DNA of 64,000 bases from Alloacidobacterium sp963823845 (GTDB taxonomy: Bacteria > Acidobacteriota > Terriglobia > Terriglobales > Acidobacteriaceae). The notes under the pieces were generated by a model. The model was not told where the DNA came from. It made no database searches and saw nothing but the letters and a program-made list of their open reading frames with translations. The stretch covers positions 53,232-117,231 of the forward strand of contig CAWGND010000043.1 in NCBI GenBank assembly GCA_963823845.1. Direction: 5' to 3'. Position numbers and translations under genes: made by a program. Shown in pieces: positions 1 through 9,695 of this stretch (positions are counted from its first letter, which is position 1; each line of letters starts with the position of its first letter).

Positions 1-2885
1 GAGACGGAACCTTTGAAGATGTGACGGAAAAATCCGGCGTCGGCGTGCTCGATAAGACGTCGTGCGCTCTCTTTGCCGACTTTGAGAGCAAAGGGCTTCA
101 AGACCTCCTAGTGGTTTGTGGCAGTGGCCCCCTGCTCTTCCTGAATCAAGGGAACGGAACATTCTCCCTCAAGCGCGACGCCTTCAGGTTCGCCCGTCCT
201 CCCGAGGGAACGTTCACTCACGCCGCATTGGCCGACTACGACCGCGACGGGCGCCTCGATATTTACTTCTGCCTCTATAACTATTACCTGGGCCTAGACC
301 AATATCACTATCCCGTGCCGTATTTCGACGCACGGAATGGTCCGCCAAATTTTCTTTTGCATAACGAAGGAAATGCCTCGTTTGCAGACACGACTGAAGC
401 GGCAGGATTGAACGTCAATAACGATCGCTACAGTTTTGCCTGCGCCTGGGGTAATTCCAATTCCAACGGACTACCCGACCTTTATGTAGCGAACGATTTC
501 GGGCGAAGCAATCTCTACCGTAACAACGGTAATGGAACTTTCACCGACGTCTCAACCGAGGCCCACGTCGAGGACGTTGGCGCAGGAATGAGCGCATGCT
601 GGTCTGATTTCGGAAACAATGGGCATCAGAGCGTCTACGCCGCCAACATGTGGTCATCTGCCGGACAGCGAGTTTCAGAGCAAAAACTGTTCCACGAAAA
701 CGCGCAGGAAACTATCCGCGCCCTCTACCAGCGGCATGCACGAGGCAATTCGCTCTATCGCAACCATGGAGATGGCAAGTTTGAGAACATTAGTGAACAA
801 GCCGGCGTCGAGATGGGCCGCTGGTCCTGGTGCTCGGATTTCTGGGACTTCGACCATGACGGCTATCCCGACCTCTATGTCGCCAACGGATATATCTCCG
901 GGCCGGAGCGAAACGATCTCGCAAGCTTCTTCTGGCGGCAAGTCGTCGGAAAATCACCTGAAGACAGCACACCCTCGCCAGCTTACGAACATGGCTGGAA
1001 TGCCCTCAACGAGTTGATCCGATCGGATAGTTCCTGGAACGGCTACGAAAGGAATGTGATGTTCGCGAACAATCGCGACGGAACATTTTCCGAGGTCTCA
1101 GGCGCGGTCGGTCTGGACTTCACCGAGGACGGCCGCTCATTTGTGCTTGCTGATTTGGATCACGACGGTCGGTTGGAAATCGTCCTTAAGAACCGCAATG
1201 CGCCGCAGCTACGAATTTTGCACAACGGCATGAAAGATATCGACCACTCCATCGCATTCCGCTTGCGCGGGCATAAAAGCAATCGCGATGGCATTGGAAC
1301 CGCAATCACACTTGAAGCTGGAACCCTTCGTCAGACAAAGAACCTGCAAGCCGGGTCCGGATTCCTCGCCCAACACTCGAAGGAGATTTTCTTTGGAGTT
1401 GGAAAGCAGGAAAACAAGCTTCGGGCCACGGTCCGCTGGCCCAGCGGATTGTCACAAGTCTTCGAAGACCTGCCAGTCAACCACCGGATCGAGATTGAGG
1501 AGGGTTCCGCGGCATTTGTGGCCACGCCTTTCTCGGCACCACCTCCGTCCTACGCACAGCCAGGAACGCCGCCATCATTGAACTCGTTGCCTTCGGTGGT
1601 AGGCACATGGCTCGTCGAACCCTTACAGGCACCGGAGTTTTCCCTGCCCGACCTCGCAGGCAATACGCGAGAACTTCACTCGTTCCTTGGCGGCTTCGTG
1701 CTTCTCAACTTCTGGGCAACGAAAGCTCCTCTCTGCCGCGACGATCTGACGCGACTCCATCAGCACCGATCAGAGCTTGCCGCAAGCAAACTGAGCATCG
1801 TGGCCATCAACGTAGATAATGCGGCGGATTTTAAAATTGCGAAATCGTACGCTACGCAACTGGCTCTGTCTTTCCCCGTTCTCTTCGCCACTGCGGACGT
1901 GGCTGGCATCTACAACATCATCTACCGTTATCTGTTCGACCGTCGCAGAGACCTCGCCATTCCAACCTCCTTTCTGCTGGACAAGGAGGGCATGATCGTC
2001 AAGCTTTATCAAGGTCCAGCCGATCCACGCCAAGTGCTGGAAGATGTTAAGTCTGTCCCCGCCACCACAGCGGATCGCATGCGAAAAGCACTTCCATTGG
2101 GAGGGGTGCTCTACCAAGACGCGTTCCAACGAAACGACTTCACGTACGGAGTGGCCCTCTTCCAGCACGGCTATCTTGACGCGGCAGCGTCATCCTTCCA
2201 ACAGGTTATCGCCGAGAAACCCAACGATCCCGAAGCGTATTACAACCTTGGCACTCTCAACCTGCGAAGAAACGACCTTCAGCAGGCCCGCCAATATTTA
2301 GAGCAGACGGTGAAGCTGCGTCCAGACTACCCCGAGGCGTGGAACAATCTTGGAATGATCGCGGCCCAGCAGGGACAGGCAGAGGACGCAATCCGAAACT
2401 TTCAGGAGTCGTTACGCCTGAGGCCCAGCTACGCCATCCCACTCCTGAACCTGGGAAATTTCTATCGTCGCCAGGGCGCGTTTGATAAGGCGCAGGCACT
2501 TCTGCGCCGGGCGCTCGAAATTGAACCCGCCGACCCTGAAGTCAACTACAGCCTGGGCATGTTCTACGCCCAGCAAGATCAAGTGCAGCAGGCACAAGAC
2601 TATTTAGAGAAAGCAATCGAGCTGCGCCCGGATTATCCTGAAGCCCTGAACAATCTTGGCGTTCTCTTTGTTCGAGGTAAGAACTACTCAAAAGCAGAGG
2701 ACCAATTCAAGACCTGTATCCGCCTCGCACCAGGCTTCGATCAGTCGTATCTCAATCTTGCCCATCTTTACGTGATGCAGAATGATAAAGAGAAAGCCAG
2801 AGAAACATTGCTGGAACTGCTGCGCGTGCAACCTCAGAATCAAGGGGCGCAGCAGGCACTCGAAATGCTAAAATCGCTGCCTTGA
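1..2885 (+). CDS. CRTAC1-type FG-GAP/UnbV protein with thioredoxin-fold and TPR domains (5' end outside window)
   Basis: The open frame enters from the left edge (codons start at base 3; the first ones read DGTFEDVTE, an FG-GAP motif), so the true start lies upstream. Numbering from the GTG at base 21: FG-GAP/VCBS repeats with DxDxDG-type calcium loops (DYDRDGRLD, DFDHDGYPD, DLDHDGRLE) fill about residues 1-415. An ASPIC/UnbV domain (SNRDGIGTA) follows at about 416-500, a TlpA/AhpC-like thioredoxin fold at about 535-675, and TPR repeats at about 705-950. The thioredoxin active site reads FWATKAPLC, so the first Cys of the usual WCxxC is missing and normal disulfide exchange is unlikely. The role is inferred: an extracytoplasmic scaffold or binding protein. 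The stop overlaps the next ATG by one base, which indicates translational coupling with the following TPR gene. Confidence 0.9.
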   Translation, partial: DGTFEDVTEKSGVGVLDKTSCALFADFESKGLQDLLVVCGSGPLLFLNQGNGTFSLKRDAFRFARPPEGTFTHAALADYDRDGRLDIYFCLYNYYLGLDQYHYPVPYFDARNGPPNFLLHNEGNASFADTTEAAGLNVNNDRYSFACAWGNSNSNGLPDLYVANDFGRSNLYRNNGNGTFTDVSTEAHVEDVGAGMSACWSDFGNNGHQSVYAANMWSSAGQRVSEQKLFHENAQETIRALYQRHARGNSLYRNHGDGKFENISEQAGVEMGRWSWCSDFWDFDHDGYPDLYVANGYISGPERNDLASFFWRQVVGKSPEDSTPSPAYEHGWNALNELIRSDSSWNGYERNVMFANNRDGTFSEVSGAVGLDFTEDGRSFVLADLDHDGRLEIVLKNRNAPQLRILHNGMKDIDHSIAFRLRGHKSNRDGIGTAITLEAGTLRQTKNLQAGSGFLAQHSKEIFFGVGKQENKLRATVRWPSGLSQVFEDLPVNHRIEIEEGSAAFVATPFSAPPPSYAQPGTPPSLNSLPSVVGTWLVEPLQAPEFSLPDLAGNTRELHSFLGGFVLLNFWATKAPLCRDDLTRLHQHRSELAASKLSIVAINVDNAADFKIAKSYATQLALSFPVLFATADVAGIYNIIYRYLFDRRRDLAIPTSFLLDKEGMIVKLYQGPADPRQVLEDVKSVPATTADRMRKALPLGGVLYQDAFQRNDFTYGVALFQHGYLDAAASSFQQVIAEKPNDPEAYYNLGTLNLRRNDLQQARQYLEQTVKLRPDYPEAWNNLGMIAAQQGQAEDAIRNFQESLRLRPSYAIPLLNLGNFYRRQGAFDKAQALLRRALEIEPADPEVNYSLGMFYAQQDQVQQAQDYLEKAIELRPDYPEALNNLGVLFVRGKNYSKAEDQFKTCIRLAPGFDQSYLNLAHLYVMQNDKEKARETLLELLRVQPQNQGAQQALEMLKSLP

Positions 2886-5461
2886 TGAGCAGTAGAAAAT
2901 GGTGTTTGTGGATGGTAAGTCGGGCCTCATTGCGGCATGCAATCAGAATCGCGCTAGCATGGTCCGGCGCATGCAGTCTCTTCCCAGTTCTCTTTGTGTG
3001 TCAGGCGCTCGCGGCCCAACAGCCACTTCATTCTGCTACGCCCAAGGGTCAGCAAACCTCGCAGATCTCGCTCACACTTCAGCAGGCGGAAGCGCTCCGT
3101 GAGCAGCATCTTCTCGATCAGGCCAAAGCAAAAGTACAAGAAGAACTTCAGCAGAATCCCTCCAGCGTCGAGGCGTACAACCTGCTGGGTTTTATCGATA
3201 TCGACGAAAAGGACTATGCCGGCGCTGTCGAAGCCTTCCAGCATGCCTTAAAACTCGCGCCTGGTTCCACAAAGACTCACAACAATCTGGGAAACGTCTA
3301 TCTCTCTCTGCAGAAGCCAGACCTTGCTGAGAAAGAATTTCGAACCGTCTTACGCCTTGACCCTGCCAATCGGGACGCGAACTACAATCTCGGACTCCTG
3401 TTGATGGGCAAAGGGTCACCCGCGGAAGCCATTCCGTACTTTGCACGCGTTCGCCCTGCGAATATCGCCACGCGTTTTAACCTGATTCACGCCTACCTCG
3501 AATCCAACCGCATCTCGGAAGCATTGCGTATGGCAACCGAGCTATCCACCCAGAACAACGATGACATCCAGTTGCATTTTTCGCTGGGCATCCTGCTCGC
3601 CTCCGAAAAGCAATACAAGCCTGCCCAACTCGAACTGGAAAAAGCCGATGCGTTGCGACCAGGCACCTTCGAGATCCTTTACAACCTCGGACAAGCCTAT
3701 CTCCGTGACAGCCAATACTCCAAGGCGGAATTGGTATTGAATCGGGCACTGAAGCTGAAGCCCGAGTCACCCGAAACGCTCTACCTGCTCGCGCAGGTCT
3801 ATTCGAACGAATCCCGACCGCTCGATGCATTGGACTTGCTCGTTCGCGCCCACAAGATCGCCCCTGAGAACACCGACATCATCTTCCTCATGGCCCGCGT
3901 CAGCATGTCTCAGAACTATTACGAGGACGCGATCCCGCTTTTAGAATCCGGTCTGCAGATCGCTCCGCAGCGGTCCGATCTGCAGGCTGCTTTAGGTGAG
4001 AGCTACTTCATGGCGGGCAAGGCGGATAAGGCCATCGAAGAATTTCAGAAGCTGATCAAGAGCGATCCATCAGCGCGCTCTTATGTCTTTCTTGGGATTT
4101 CCTATCGGCATCTGGGAAGGTTCGATGAGGCAAAGCAATATTTTCAAAACGGCCTCAAGCTCGATCCTCACAACACCTCCTGCCTGTTCAACCTGGGTTT
4201 TATCGCGGAACGGCAAGGAGACTCCGCCGGAGCTGAGGCGCTGTTTCAACAAGCTCTCCACTTCAATCCGGATTATGCCGAAGCGCTGTTAGAGCTGGCC
4301 AATCTGCGAATCCTCAGCAAGAGATATTCTGAGGCGGCAGATCTGCTAAGGAAATACGTTCAGGTGAGCCGCGATCCTTCTACTGGGTATTACAAACTGG
4401 CGATGGTGGAAAGGAACCTGCATGAGACGGCAGCCGCCGATCGTGACCTGAAGGTATTTCAAACACTCTCCAAAGATGCTCCCTCCGGTCCATATCCGTA
4501 TGAGCACCTTTTTGACTACCTGGATAATCGCTCGAAACTCGCGCCTCAGGCCCAAAACCAAATGGACGTGACGGAACTCAGCGACGAGATCAAAAAGCAT
4601 CCGGACCAGCCGGAAAACTTGTACCTCCTGGCCGAGGCATATCTGAAATCGCGACAAATAGCGGAGGCTAAAGAGGCGATCGCGCAGCTCGACAAGATTA
4701 GCGCGGGCGACTTCCGTACACAGAATGGAATCGGTGTACTCCTCGCGCGCTATCGCTTGTATGACGACGCCATCCAGCACTTTCAGAACGCGCTGCAGGC
4801 GAATCCCGGCTCTGACGAAGTATTGTTCAATATCGCTGACGCTTACTTTCGAAAGGGTCTTTACCGTCAGGCGCTCGACGCCGCCGGGCAGGTTTCAGAA
4901 CAGGGCCGCAAAGACAACGCCTATCTCGCCTTACTCGGAGACATCTACGCGCATCTCGGCGACACAACCCACGCGACAGAGGTGTACCAGGACGCAATCA
5001 CACGCAATCCCGACAATGATCAGGACTATCTATCTCTTGCCTTGCTCGAACTTCGCGAGAACAAAATTGAAGAAGCAAAACAGACGCTCTTGAAAGGCCA
5101 GGCGCGCGTTCCAGGCTCGGGAAAAATCCTCTGGGGTTTGGGCATCGTTTCCGCTTTGGAGGGCAACACTCCGCAAGCCGCCGGGCAGTTGGAGCGCGCG
5201 GTGGACCTGTTGCCGGAATGGCCCGGCAGCTACTCCACCCTCGGTGTCTTCTACTATCAAACTGGGCAAATCGCTAAAGCCAAAGAAGTCCTAGACCGCT
5301 TCAAGAACAGCAATGCAAATGGCGCTCTCGACGTGAATCGCATCGAACAAACTCTGGCGCAGGCTCCGGAAATTCCCTCCGCTGGCAATCAACCGATGCC
5401 GATGGCTAGTAGACAGCAGTTGCTGCAGATGGCGCTAGCTCTCGCAGATCGGACTCTCTGA
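2885..5461 (+). CDS. secreted TPR repeat protein, about 858 aa
   Basis: The chosen ATG at 2885 overlaps the upstream stop (TGATG). The N-terminus has a basic stretch and a hydrophobic core ending in ALAAQQ, a plausible Sec signal peptide, so the protein is probably periplasmic or outer-membrane attached. Nearly all the rest is TPR, with recurring AYNLLG, THNNLGNVY, NYNLGLLL and DPANRDA-type turns from about residue 55 to 800. It shows no catalytic motif. TPR proteins scaffold protein complexes. Coupling to the preceding FG-GAP/TPR gene and a 5-bp gap to the next FG-GAP gene indicate one operon of surface or periplasmic assembly proteins. The partner is unknown. Confidence 0.88.
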   Translation: MSSRKWCLWMVSRASLRHAIRIALAWSGACSLFPVLFVCQALAAQQPLHSATPKGQQTSQISLTLQQAEALREQHLLDQAKAKVQEELQQNPSSVEAYNLLGFIDIDEKDYAGAVEAFQHALKLAPGSTKTHNNLGNVYLSLQKPDLAEKEFRTVLRLDPANRDANYNLGLLLMGKGSPAEAIPYFARVRPANIATRFNLIHAYLESNRISEALRMATELSTQNNDDIQLHFSLGILLASEKQYKPAQLELEKADALRPGTFEILYNLGQAYLRDSQYSKAELVLNRALKLKPESPETLYLLAQVYSNESRPLDALDLLVRAHKIAPENTDIIFLMARVSMSQNYYEDAIPLLESGLQIAPQRSDLQAALGESYFMAGKADKAIEEFQKLIKSDPSARSYVFLGISYRHLGRFDEAKQYFQNGLKLDPHNTSCLFNLGFIAERQGDSAGAEALFQQALHFNPDYAEALLELANLRILSKRYSEAADLLRKYVQVSRDPSTGYYKLAMVERNLHETAAADRDLKVFQTLSKDAPSGPYPYEHLFDYLDNRSKLAPQAQNQMDVTELSDEIKKHPDQPENLYLLAEAYLKSRQIAEAKEAIAQLDKISAGDFRTQNGIGVLLARYRLYDDAIQHFQNALQANPGSDEVLFNIADAYFRKGLYRQALDAAGQVSEQGRKDNAYLALLGDIYAHLGDTTHATEVYQDAITRNPDNDQDYLSLALLELRENKIEEAKQTLLKGQARVPGSGKILWGLGIVSALEGNTPQAAGQLERAVDLLPEWPGSYSTLGVFYYQTGQIAKAKEVLDRFKNSNANGALDVNRIEQTLAQAPEIPSAGNQPMPMASRQQLLQMALALADRTL

Positions 5462-5466
5462 AACGA

Positions 5467-7224
5467 ATGGGGATGCAATCGCAGGCGGGCAAAGGGTGGG
5501 CTATAGGAATCTCAAGCTGCATCGCATTCCTGCTTTTGACTGTCTTGAGCAGGCACGCCTTCGCTCAACAATCCGCGAAGCCACAAGACGCACCTATCCC
5601 AGTCCACTACACAGACGTGCGCAAGGCCGCGGGAATCACGTTTGTGCAGGACTCCACGCAAACGGATCAGAAGTATTACCTCGAAACCATGGGCACCGGC
5701 GTCGGATGGATTGACTATGATCAGGATGGATTGATGGACCTCTACTTCGTTCAGTCTGCCGCCACCGACCTTTACAAGCCGGCGCATCCATTGCATTCAG
5801 CGCTTTATCACAACAACGGCGACGGCACATTTACTGACGTCACTGAAAAGGCGGGCGTCGGAGGCGAAGGCCATTACGGCCAGGGCGTCGCCGTGGGAGA
5901 CTTCGACAACGACGGCTATCCCGACATCTACGTAACCGGCTATGGCCGTGCCATCCTATATCACAATAACGGCAACGGAACCTTCACCGACATCACTGAC
6001 AAAGCCGGCGTCGCCGATGAAGGCCAATGGTCAACCAGCGCAGGATGGTTTGACTACGACAAGGATGGCTACCTCGATCTAGTCGTCACCAATTACATCG
6101 AATGGTCCCCGAAGAACAATCTCTGGTGCGGCGAGCGCGGCCCCGGCTACCGTTCGTACTGCAATCCCAACAACTACAAAGGACAGAAAACCAAGCTCTA
6201 TCACAACAACCATAACGGAACCTTTACTGATGTAAGCGACAAGTCAGGAGTGGGACTTCCCGAATCGAAGGGCATGGGAGTAGTCCTCGCCGACTTCAAC
6301 AACGACGGCTGGCCAGACATCGCCATTGCCAACGACACCTGGCCGAATTTCCTTTTCATTAACAATCACGATGGAACCTTCAAAGACGTCTCCCTGCTTT
6401 CCGGAATAGCCGCAAGTGAAGATGGACGCTACGAAGCAGGAATGGGCATAGACGCAGCAGACGTCGACGGAGATGGCTGGCTGGACGTCTATATTACTCA
6501 TCTTGATTTTGAACTGAACCGCCTTTATCACAACAATGGCGACGGAACGTTCACCGACGACACCTACACCTGCGGAATCGGCCAGAAGGCCGTGCTGCTA
6601 AGCGGCATCGCGGCGAAATTCATCGACTACGACAACGATGGCTGGCCCGATATCCTGCAATTGAACGGAGCCATGCTGGACAACGTGAACCTGTATCACA
6701 GCGAGGTCTCGTACAAAGAACCGCTGCTGATGTTCCGCAACCTGGGTAAAGGCCATTTCGAAAAGACATCCGATTCACTCGGCCCTGACTTCATGCGCCC
6801 CGTAGCCGGGCGCGGCCTCGCTACAGCCGATTACGACAATGACGGAGATATCGACATTGCCGTCAACAGCCGTGGTGATACTCCCGAACTGCTGCGCAAC
6901 GATGGCGGCAACGCTAATCACTGGCTGGAGGTTCTGTTAATAGGCACGCAATCCAACCGCGACGGCATCGGAGCCGCGCTGAAATTAACCTCCGAAGGAT
7001 TTGTGCATGTCGAGCAGGCAAAGGGCGGAATGAGCTATATGTCGGCCAGCGATCCACGAATTCACTTCGGCTTGGGAAAGCGGACCAAAATCGAATCGCT
7101 CGTCATCACCTGGCCCAGCGGGCATGTCGACAAATTAACGAACGTGCCAATCGATAAAATCATCGCCATTAAAGAAGGCGCCGGAATCGTTCCTCACCCG
7201 TTCCCGGTAATCCCATCACGATGA
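5467..7224 (+). CDS. secreted CRTAC1 family FG-GAP/UnbV protein
   Basis: 585 aa. A hydrophobic N-terminus ending near HAFAQQ is a likely signal peptide. It carries about seven FG-GAP repeats with calcium loops (DYDQDGLMD, DFDNDGYPD, DYDKDGYLD, DADVDGDGW) alternating with YHNNGDGTFTDVT strands, which predicts an integrin-like beta-propeller. The C-terminal UnbV/ASPIC domain contains SNRDGIGAAL and ends in a TWPSG strand. There is no enzyme motif. It starts 5 bp after the TPR gene and so belongs to the same operon. Its relatives are common in acidobacteria, but I know of no firm function. The highly repetitive DNA comes from the protein repeats and is not a separate repeat element. Confidence 0.9.
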   Translation: MGMQSQAGKGWAIGISSCIAFLLLTVLSRHAFAQQSAKPQDAPIPVHYTDVRKAAGITFVQDSTQTDQKYYLETMGTGVGWIDYDQDGLMDLYFVQSAATDLYKPAHPLHSALYHNNGDGTFTDVTEKAGVGGEGHYGQGVAVGDFDNDGYPDIYVTGYGRAILYHNNGNGTFTDITDKAGVADEGQWSTSAGWFDYDKDGYLDLVVTNYIEWSPKNNLWCGERGPGYRSYCNPNNYKGQKTKLYHNNHNGTFTDVSDKSGVGLPESKGMGVVLADFNNDGWPDIAIANDTWPNFLFINNHDGTFKDVSLLSGIAASEDGRYEAGMGIDAADVDGDGWLDVYITHLDFELNRLYHNNGDGTFTDDTYTCGIGQKAVLLSGIAAKFIDYDNDGWPDILQLNGAMLDNVNLYHSEVSYKEPLLMFRNLGKGHFEKTSDSLGPDFMRPVAGRGLATADYDNDGDIDIAVNSRGDTPELLRNDGGNANHWLEVLLIGTQSNRDGIGAALKLTSEGFVHVEQAKGGMSYMSASDPRIHFGLGKRTKIESLVITWPSGHVDKLTNVPIDKIIAIKEGAGIVPHPFPVIPSR

Positions 7225-7309
7225 GGCCGCAGACAGTACTGTTGACAATAAGAATGATGCGTATATCAACGAGCGCAAGCTTCGCTCTCTATAATCCCAA
7301 TCAAGGTCT

Positions 7310-9082
7310 ATGAATTTTTCCCGGCGGCGTCTCCTCGGCTCATCTCTCTTCGTTCTCAGCGGCACGCTGCTGGAAACTCTCACCACCCCACTCTGGAAAT
7401 GGAAAAATCCACCCCTCGTAGAAGCCGCAGTGTCGAACTCTCCGTCGCCGACTCCCTCTCAGGTCCAGTACGTTGACGTCGCTCAACAAGCCGGCCTGAC
7501 GATCCCCAACGTGTGGGGCGGGGTCGATCACAAGCGATCCATCATTGAAGCCAAGGGAAGCGGCCTCGCCTTCTTCGACTTCGACAACGACGGATGGCTC
7601 GACATCTACCTCACAAATGGCAACCGGCTCGACACGACCTGGCCCCTCGGAAAAGCGCCAACATCCCACCTCTACAAAAATAACCGTGACGGCACATTCA
7701 CCGATGTCACAGAAAAATCGGGCCTGGGGCGCACCGGCTGGCAAACCGGCGTCTGCATCGGCGATTACGACAACGACGGATGGGACGACCTCTTTTGCTG
7801 CTTCTGGGGCCGCAACAGTCTATTTCACAACAACGGCAACGGCACGTTTACTGATGTCACCCACAAAGCCGGCCTTTATCAGGAGCAAGTCCGCTGGGGT
7901 GCGGGCTCCACTTTCCTCGACTACGACCGGGACGGCCATCTCGATCTCTTCGTGTGCAACTACATCAAGCTTGATCCCGAAACAATTCCCTCGGCCAGCG
8001 ACACCAAATTCTGTCAGTGGAAGGGCGTGCCCACGATGTGCGGCCCACGCGGTCTGCCGGGCGACACGAACATCCTCTACCACAACAACGGCGACGGAAC
8101 CTTCACTGACGTTTCCGAAAAGTCCGGCATTCTCAAACCTGGCCCGCGATACTCCATCACTGCCGTGTCCTATGACTTCGACAATGACGGTTGGCCCGAC
8201 ATTTATGTCGCGGTGGACTCCGAGCCTAGCATTCTGTTTAAGAACAATCATGACGGCACCTTCACTGACGTCGCCGTCATGGCCGGTTGCGCTTACAACG
8301 ATAACGGACACGAGCAGGCCGGGATGGGCGTCGCGGTCGCCGACTACGACTGCGACGGTTGGTTCGATATTTTCAAGACCAACTTCGCCGACGACACCTG
8401 CAACCTCTATCACAACAACGGCGACGGAACGTTCAGCGACATGACCTTTGCTGCCGGCGTTGGCATCAACAGCAACTATGTCGCTTGGGGCTGCGGCTTC
8501 GTCGACTACGACAATGACGGCTGGCCCGACATCATCCAGATCAACGGACATGTCTACCCGGAAATCGACAACTACAACTTCGGCCAGACTTTCAAGAATC
8601 CGCGGCTGGTGTACAAGAACCTGGCCAATGGCCGATTCAAGGATGTTTCATCCGAAATGGGCCCCGGCATCAGCGAGCGTTTCTCCAGCCGCGGCGCGGC
8701 ATTCGGAGACTACAACAACGACGGCGGCGTGGACGTGCTGGTTCTAAATATGAACGATCCGCCATCTCTGCTTCGCAACGACCGCGGCAATAAGCAGAAC
8801 TGGATCAAAATAAAACTAATAGGAACCAAGTGCAATCGCACCGCAATCGGAGCACGTGTACGCGTGACAACCGACAAGCACACACAAATGGACGAAGTCC
8901 ACAGCGGCTCAAGTGTTATGTCGCAGAGTGACCTGCGCCTCCACTTCGGTCTCGGCAAGGTTGAAACAGTCGATGTGATTGAAGTCAAATGGCCAACGAC
9001 ACAAAAGGTCGAACGATTCACCAAAGTCAAAGCAAATCAGATACTCACCATTCGCGAAGGCGAAGGCATCGTCAAACCCTGA
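7310..9082 (+). CDS. CRTAC1 family FG-GAP/UnbV protein with Tat-like leader
   Basis: 590 aa. The N-terminus reads MNFSRRRLLGSS, a twin-arginine-like motif before a hydrophobic stretch, which suggests Tat rather than Sec export, unlike the neighbouring paralogue. The body has the same plan: FG-GAP repeats with DFDNDGWLD, DYDNDGWDD, DYDRDGHLD and DYDCDGWFD loops, then a UnbV/ASPIC domain (CNRTAIGAR) and a final KWPTTQ strand. It is a clear paralogue of the gene at 5467, placed 85 bp downstream, and probably shares the transcript. The function is inferred as extracytoplasmic binding or assembly, and no catalytic residues are visible. Confidence 0.9.
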   Translation: MNFSRRRLLGSSLFVLSGTLLETLTTPLWKWKNPPLVEAAVSNSPSPTPSQVQYVDVAQQAGLTIPNVWGGVDHKRSIIEAKGSGLAFFDFDNDGWLDIYLTNGNRLDTTWPLGKAPTSHLYKNNRDGTFTDVTEKSGLGRTGWQTGVCIGDYDNDGWDDLFCCFWGRNSLFHNNGNGTFTDVTHKAGLYQEQVRWGAGSTFLDYDRDGHLDLFVCNYIKLDPETIPSASDTKFCQWKGVPTMCGPRGLPGDTNILYHNNGDGTFTDVSEKSGILKPGPRYSITAVSYDFDNDGWPDIYVAVDSEPSILFKNNHDGTFTDVAVMAGCAYNDNGHEQAGMGVAVADYDCDGWFDIFKTNFADDTCNLYHNNGDGTFSDMTFAAGVGINSNYVAWGCGFVDYDNDGWPDIIQINGHVYPEIDNYNFGQTFKNPRLVYKNLANGRFKDVSSEMGPGISERFSSRGAAFGDYNNDGGVDVLVLNMNDPPSLLRNDRGNKQNWIKIKLIGTKCNRTAIGARVRVTTDKHTQMDEVHSGSSVMSQSDLRLHFGLGKVETVDVIEVKWPTTQKVERFTKVKANQILTIREGEGIVKP

Positions 9083-9101
9083 TCCACATAGAGCACTCGC
9101 A

Positions 9102-9587
9102 CTATTTCTTCAGTAGCGCATCGATGCCAGCCTGCGCAATCTGCTCGTCAATCTCAGACTTCGCTCCGCTGGCGGAGATCCCACCGAGGATCTGGCCATC
9201 CACCTTGATCGGCAGCCCTCCCTGGTTCGGAAAAAATTCCGGAAATGCAAGAGCCTCCACACTGCCCTTCTTGACCGTGTCTGCTCCGTCTTTTGACGGG
9301 CTCCCATAGAAAGCCGCGTGCCGTGCCTTCTTCTCCGCAAATTGAATGGTATTAAGCGAAGCAGTCTCGCCCTTCTCCAGAAACAGCAGATTCCCGCCTT
9401 CATCCACGACGCAGATTGTTACCGAAACATTCAGCTCTTTTGCTTTCTCTTCCGCCGCCGCAACCATGATCTTAATGTTGGCAAGGTTGAGATATTTTTT
9501 GGTCGGGAGATCGCTGGCAAACATCGTCATAACTGGAAAAAGTATCACGGCCAGAAGTTTCAGCACGGGAAATCTCCTATCTTTCAT
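9102..9587 (-). CDS. GlcG/HbpS-type (DUF336) secreted protein
   Basis: About 161 aa from the chosen ATG (MKDRRFPVLK). A GTG 24 bases upstream is also open, but the chosen start gives a clean signal peptide (KLLAVILFPVMTMFAS). The mature part matches the GlcG/HbpS fold: AAEEKAKELNVSVTICVVDEGGNLL, then KKARHAAFYGS and a glycine-rich end GGLPIKVDGQILGGISASG. Family members include haem-binding HbpS of Streptomyces and GlcG of unknown role. The molecular function here is unproven. It is convergent with the CRTAC1 gene, with stops 19 bp apart. Confidence 0.8.
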   Translation of the reverse strand: MKDRRFPVLKLLAVILFPVMTMFASDLPTKKYLNLANIKIMVAAAEEKAKELNVSVTICVVDEGGNLLFLEKGETASLNTIQFAEKKARHAAFYGSPSKDGADTVKKGSVEALAFPEFFPNQGGLPIKVDGQILGGISASGAKSEIDEQIAQAGIDALLKK

Positions 9588-9695
9588 CTCCTGTTTATCC
9601 TTCACAGACACACAGCGAGCATCATAAACAATTCGGTGACAGCAAATTTCAAGATAATGTTTTTGGTAGAATCATGAGACTTCATCAAGCTAGGA

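Noticed and set aside
7545..8444. 299-codon frame overlapping the CRTAC1 gene on the same strand
   Set aside because: Thr/Ser-rich shadow frame created by the repeated GAC/AAC codons; no start site or family match.
7820..8551. Long open frame antisense to the CRTAC1 gene
   Set aside because: It mirrors the repetitive FG-GAP codons of the sense gene; its valine/asparagine-rich sequence has no family features.
5467..9082. CRISPR-like short repeats
   Set aside because: Recurring AACAACGGCGACGGAAC stretches are codons of FG-GAP repeats with irregular spacing.
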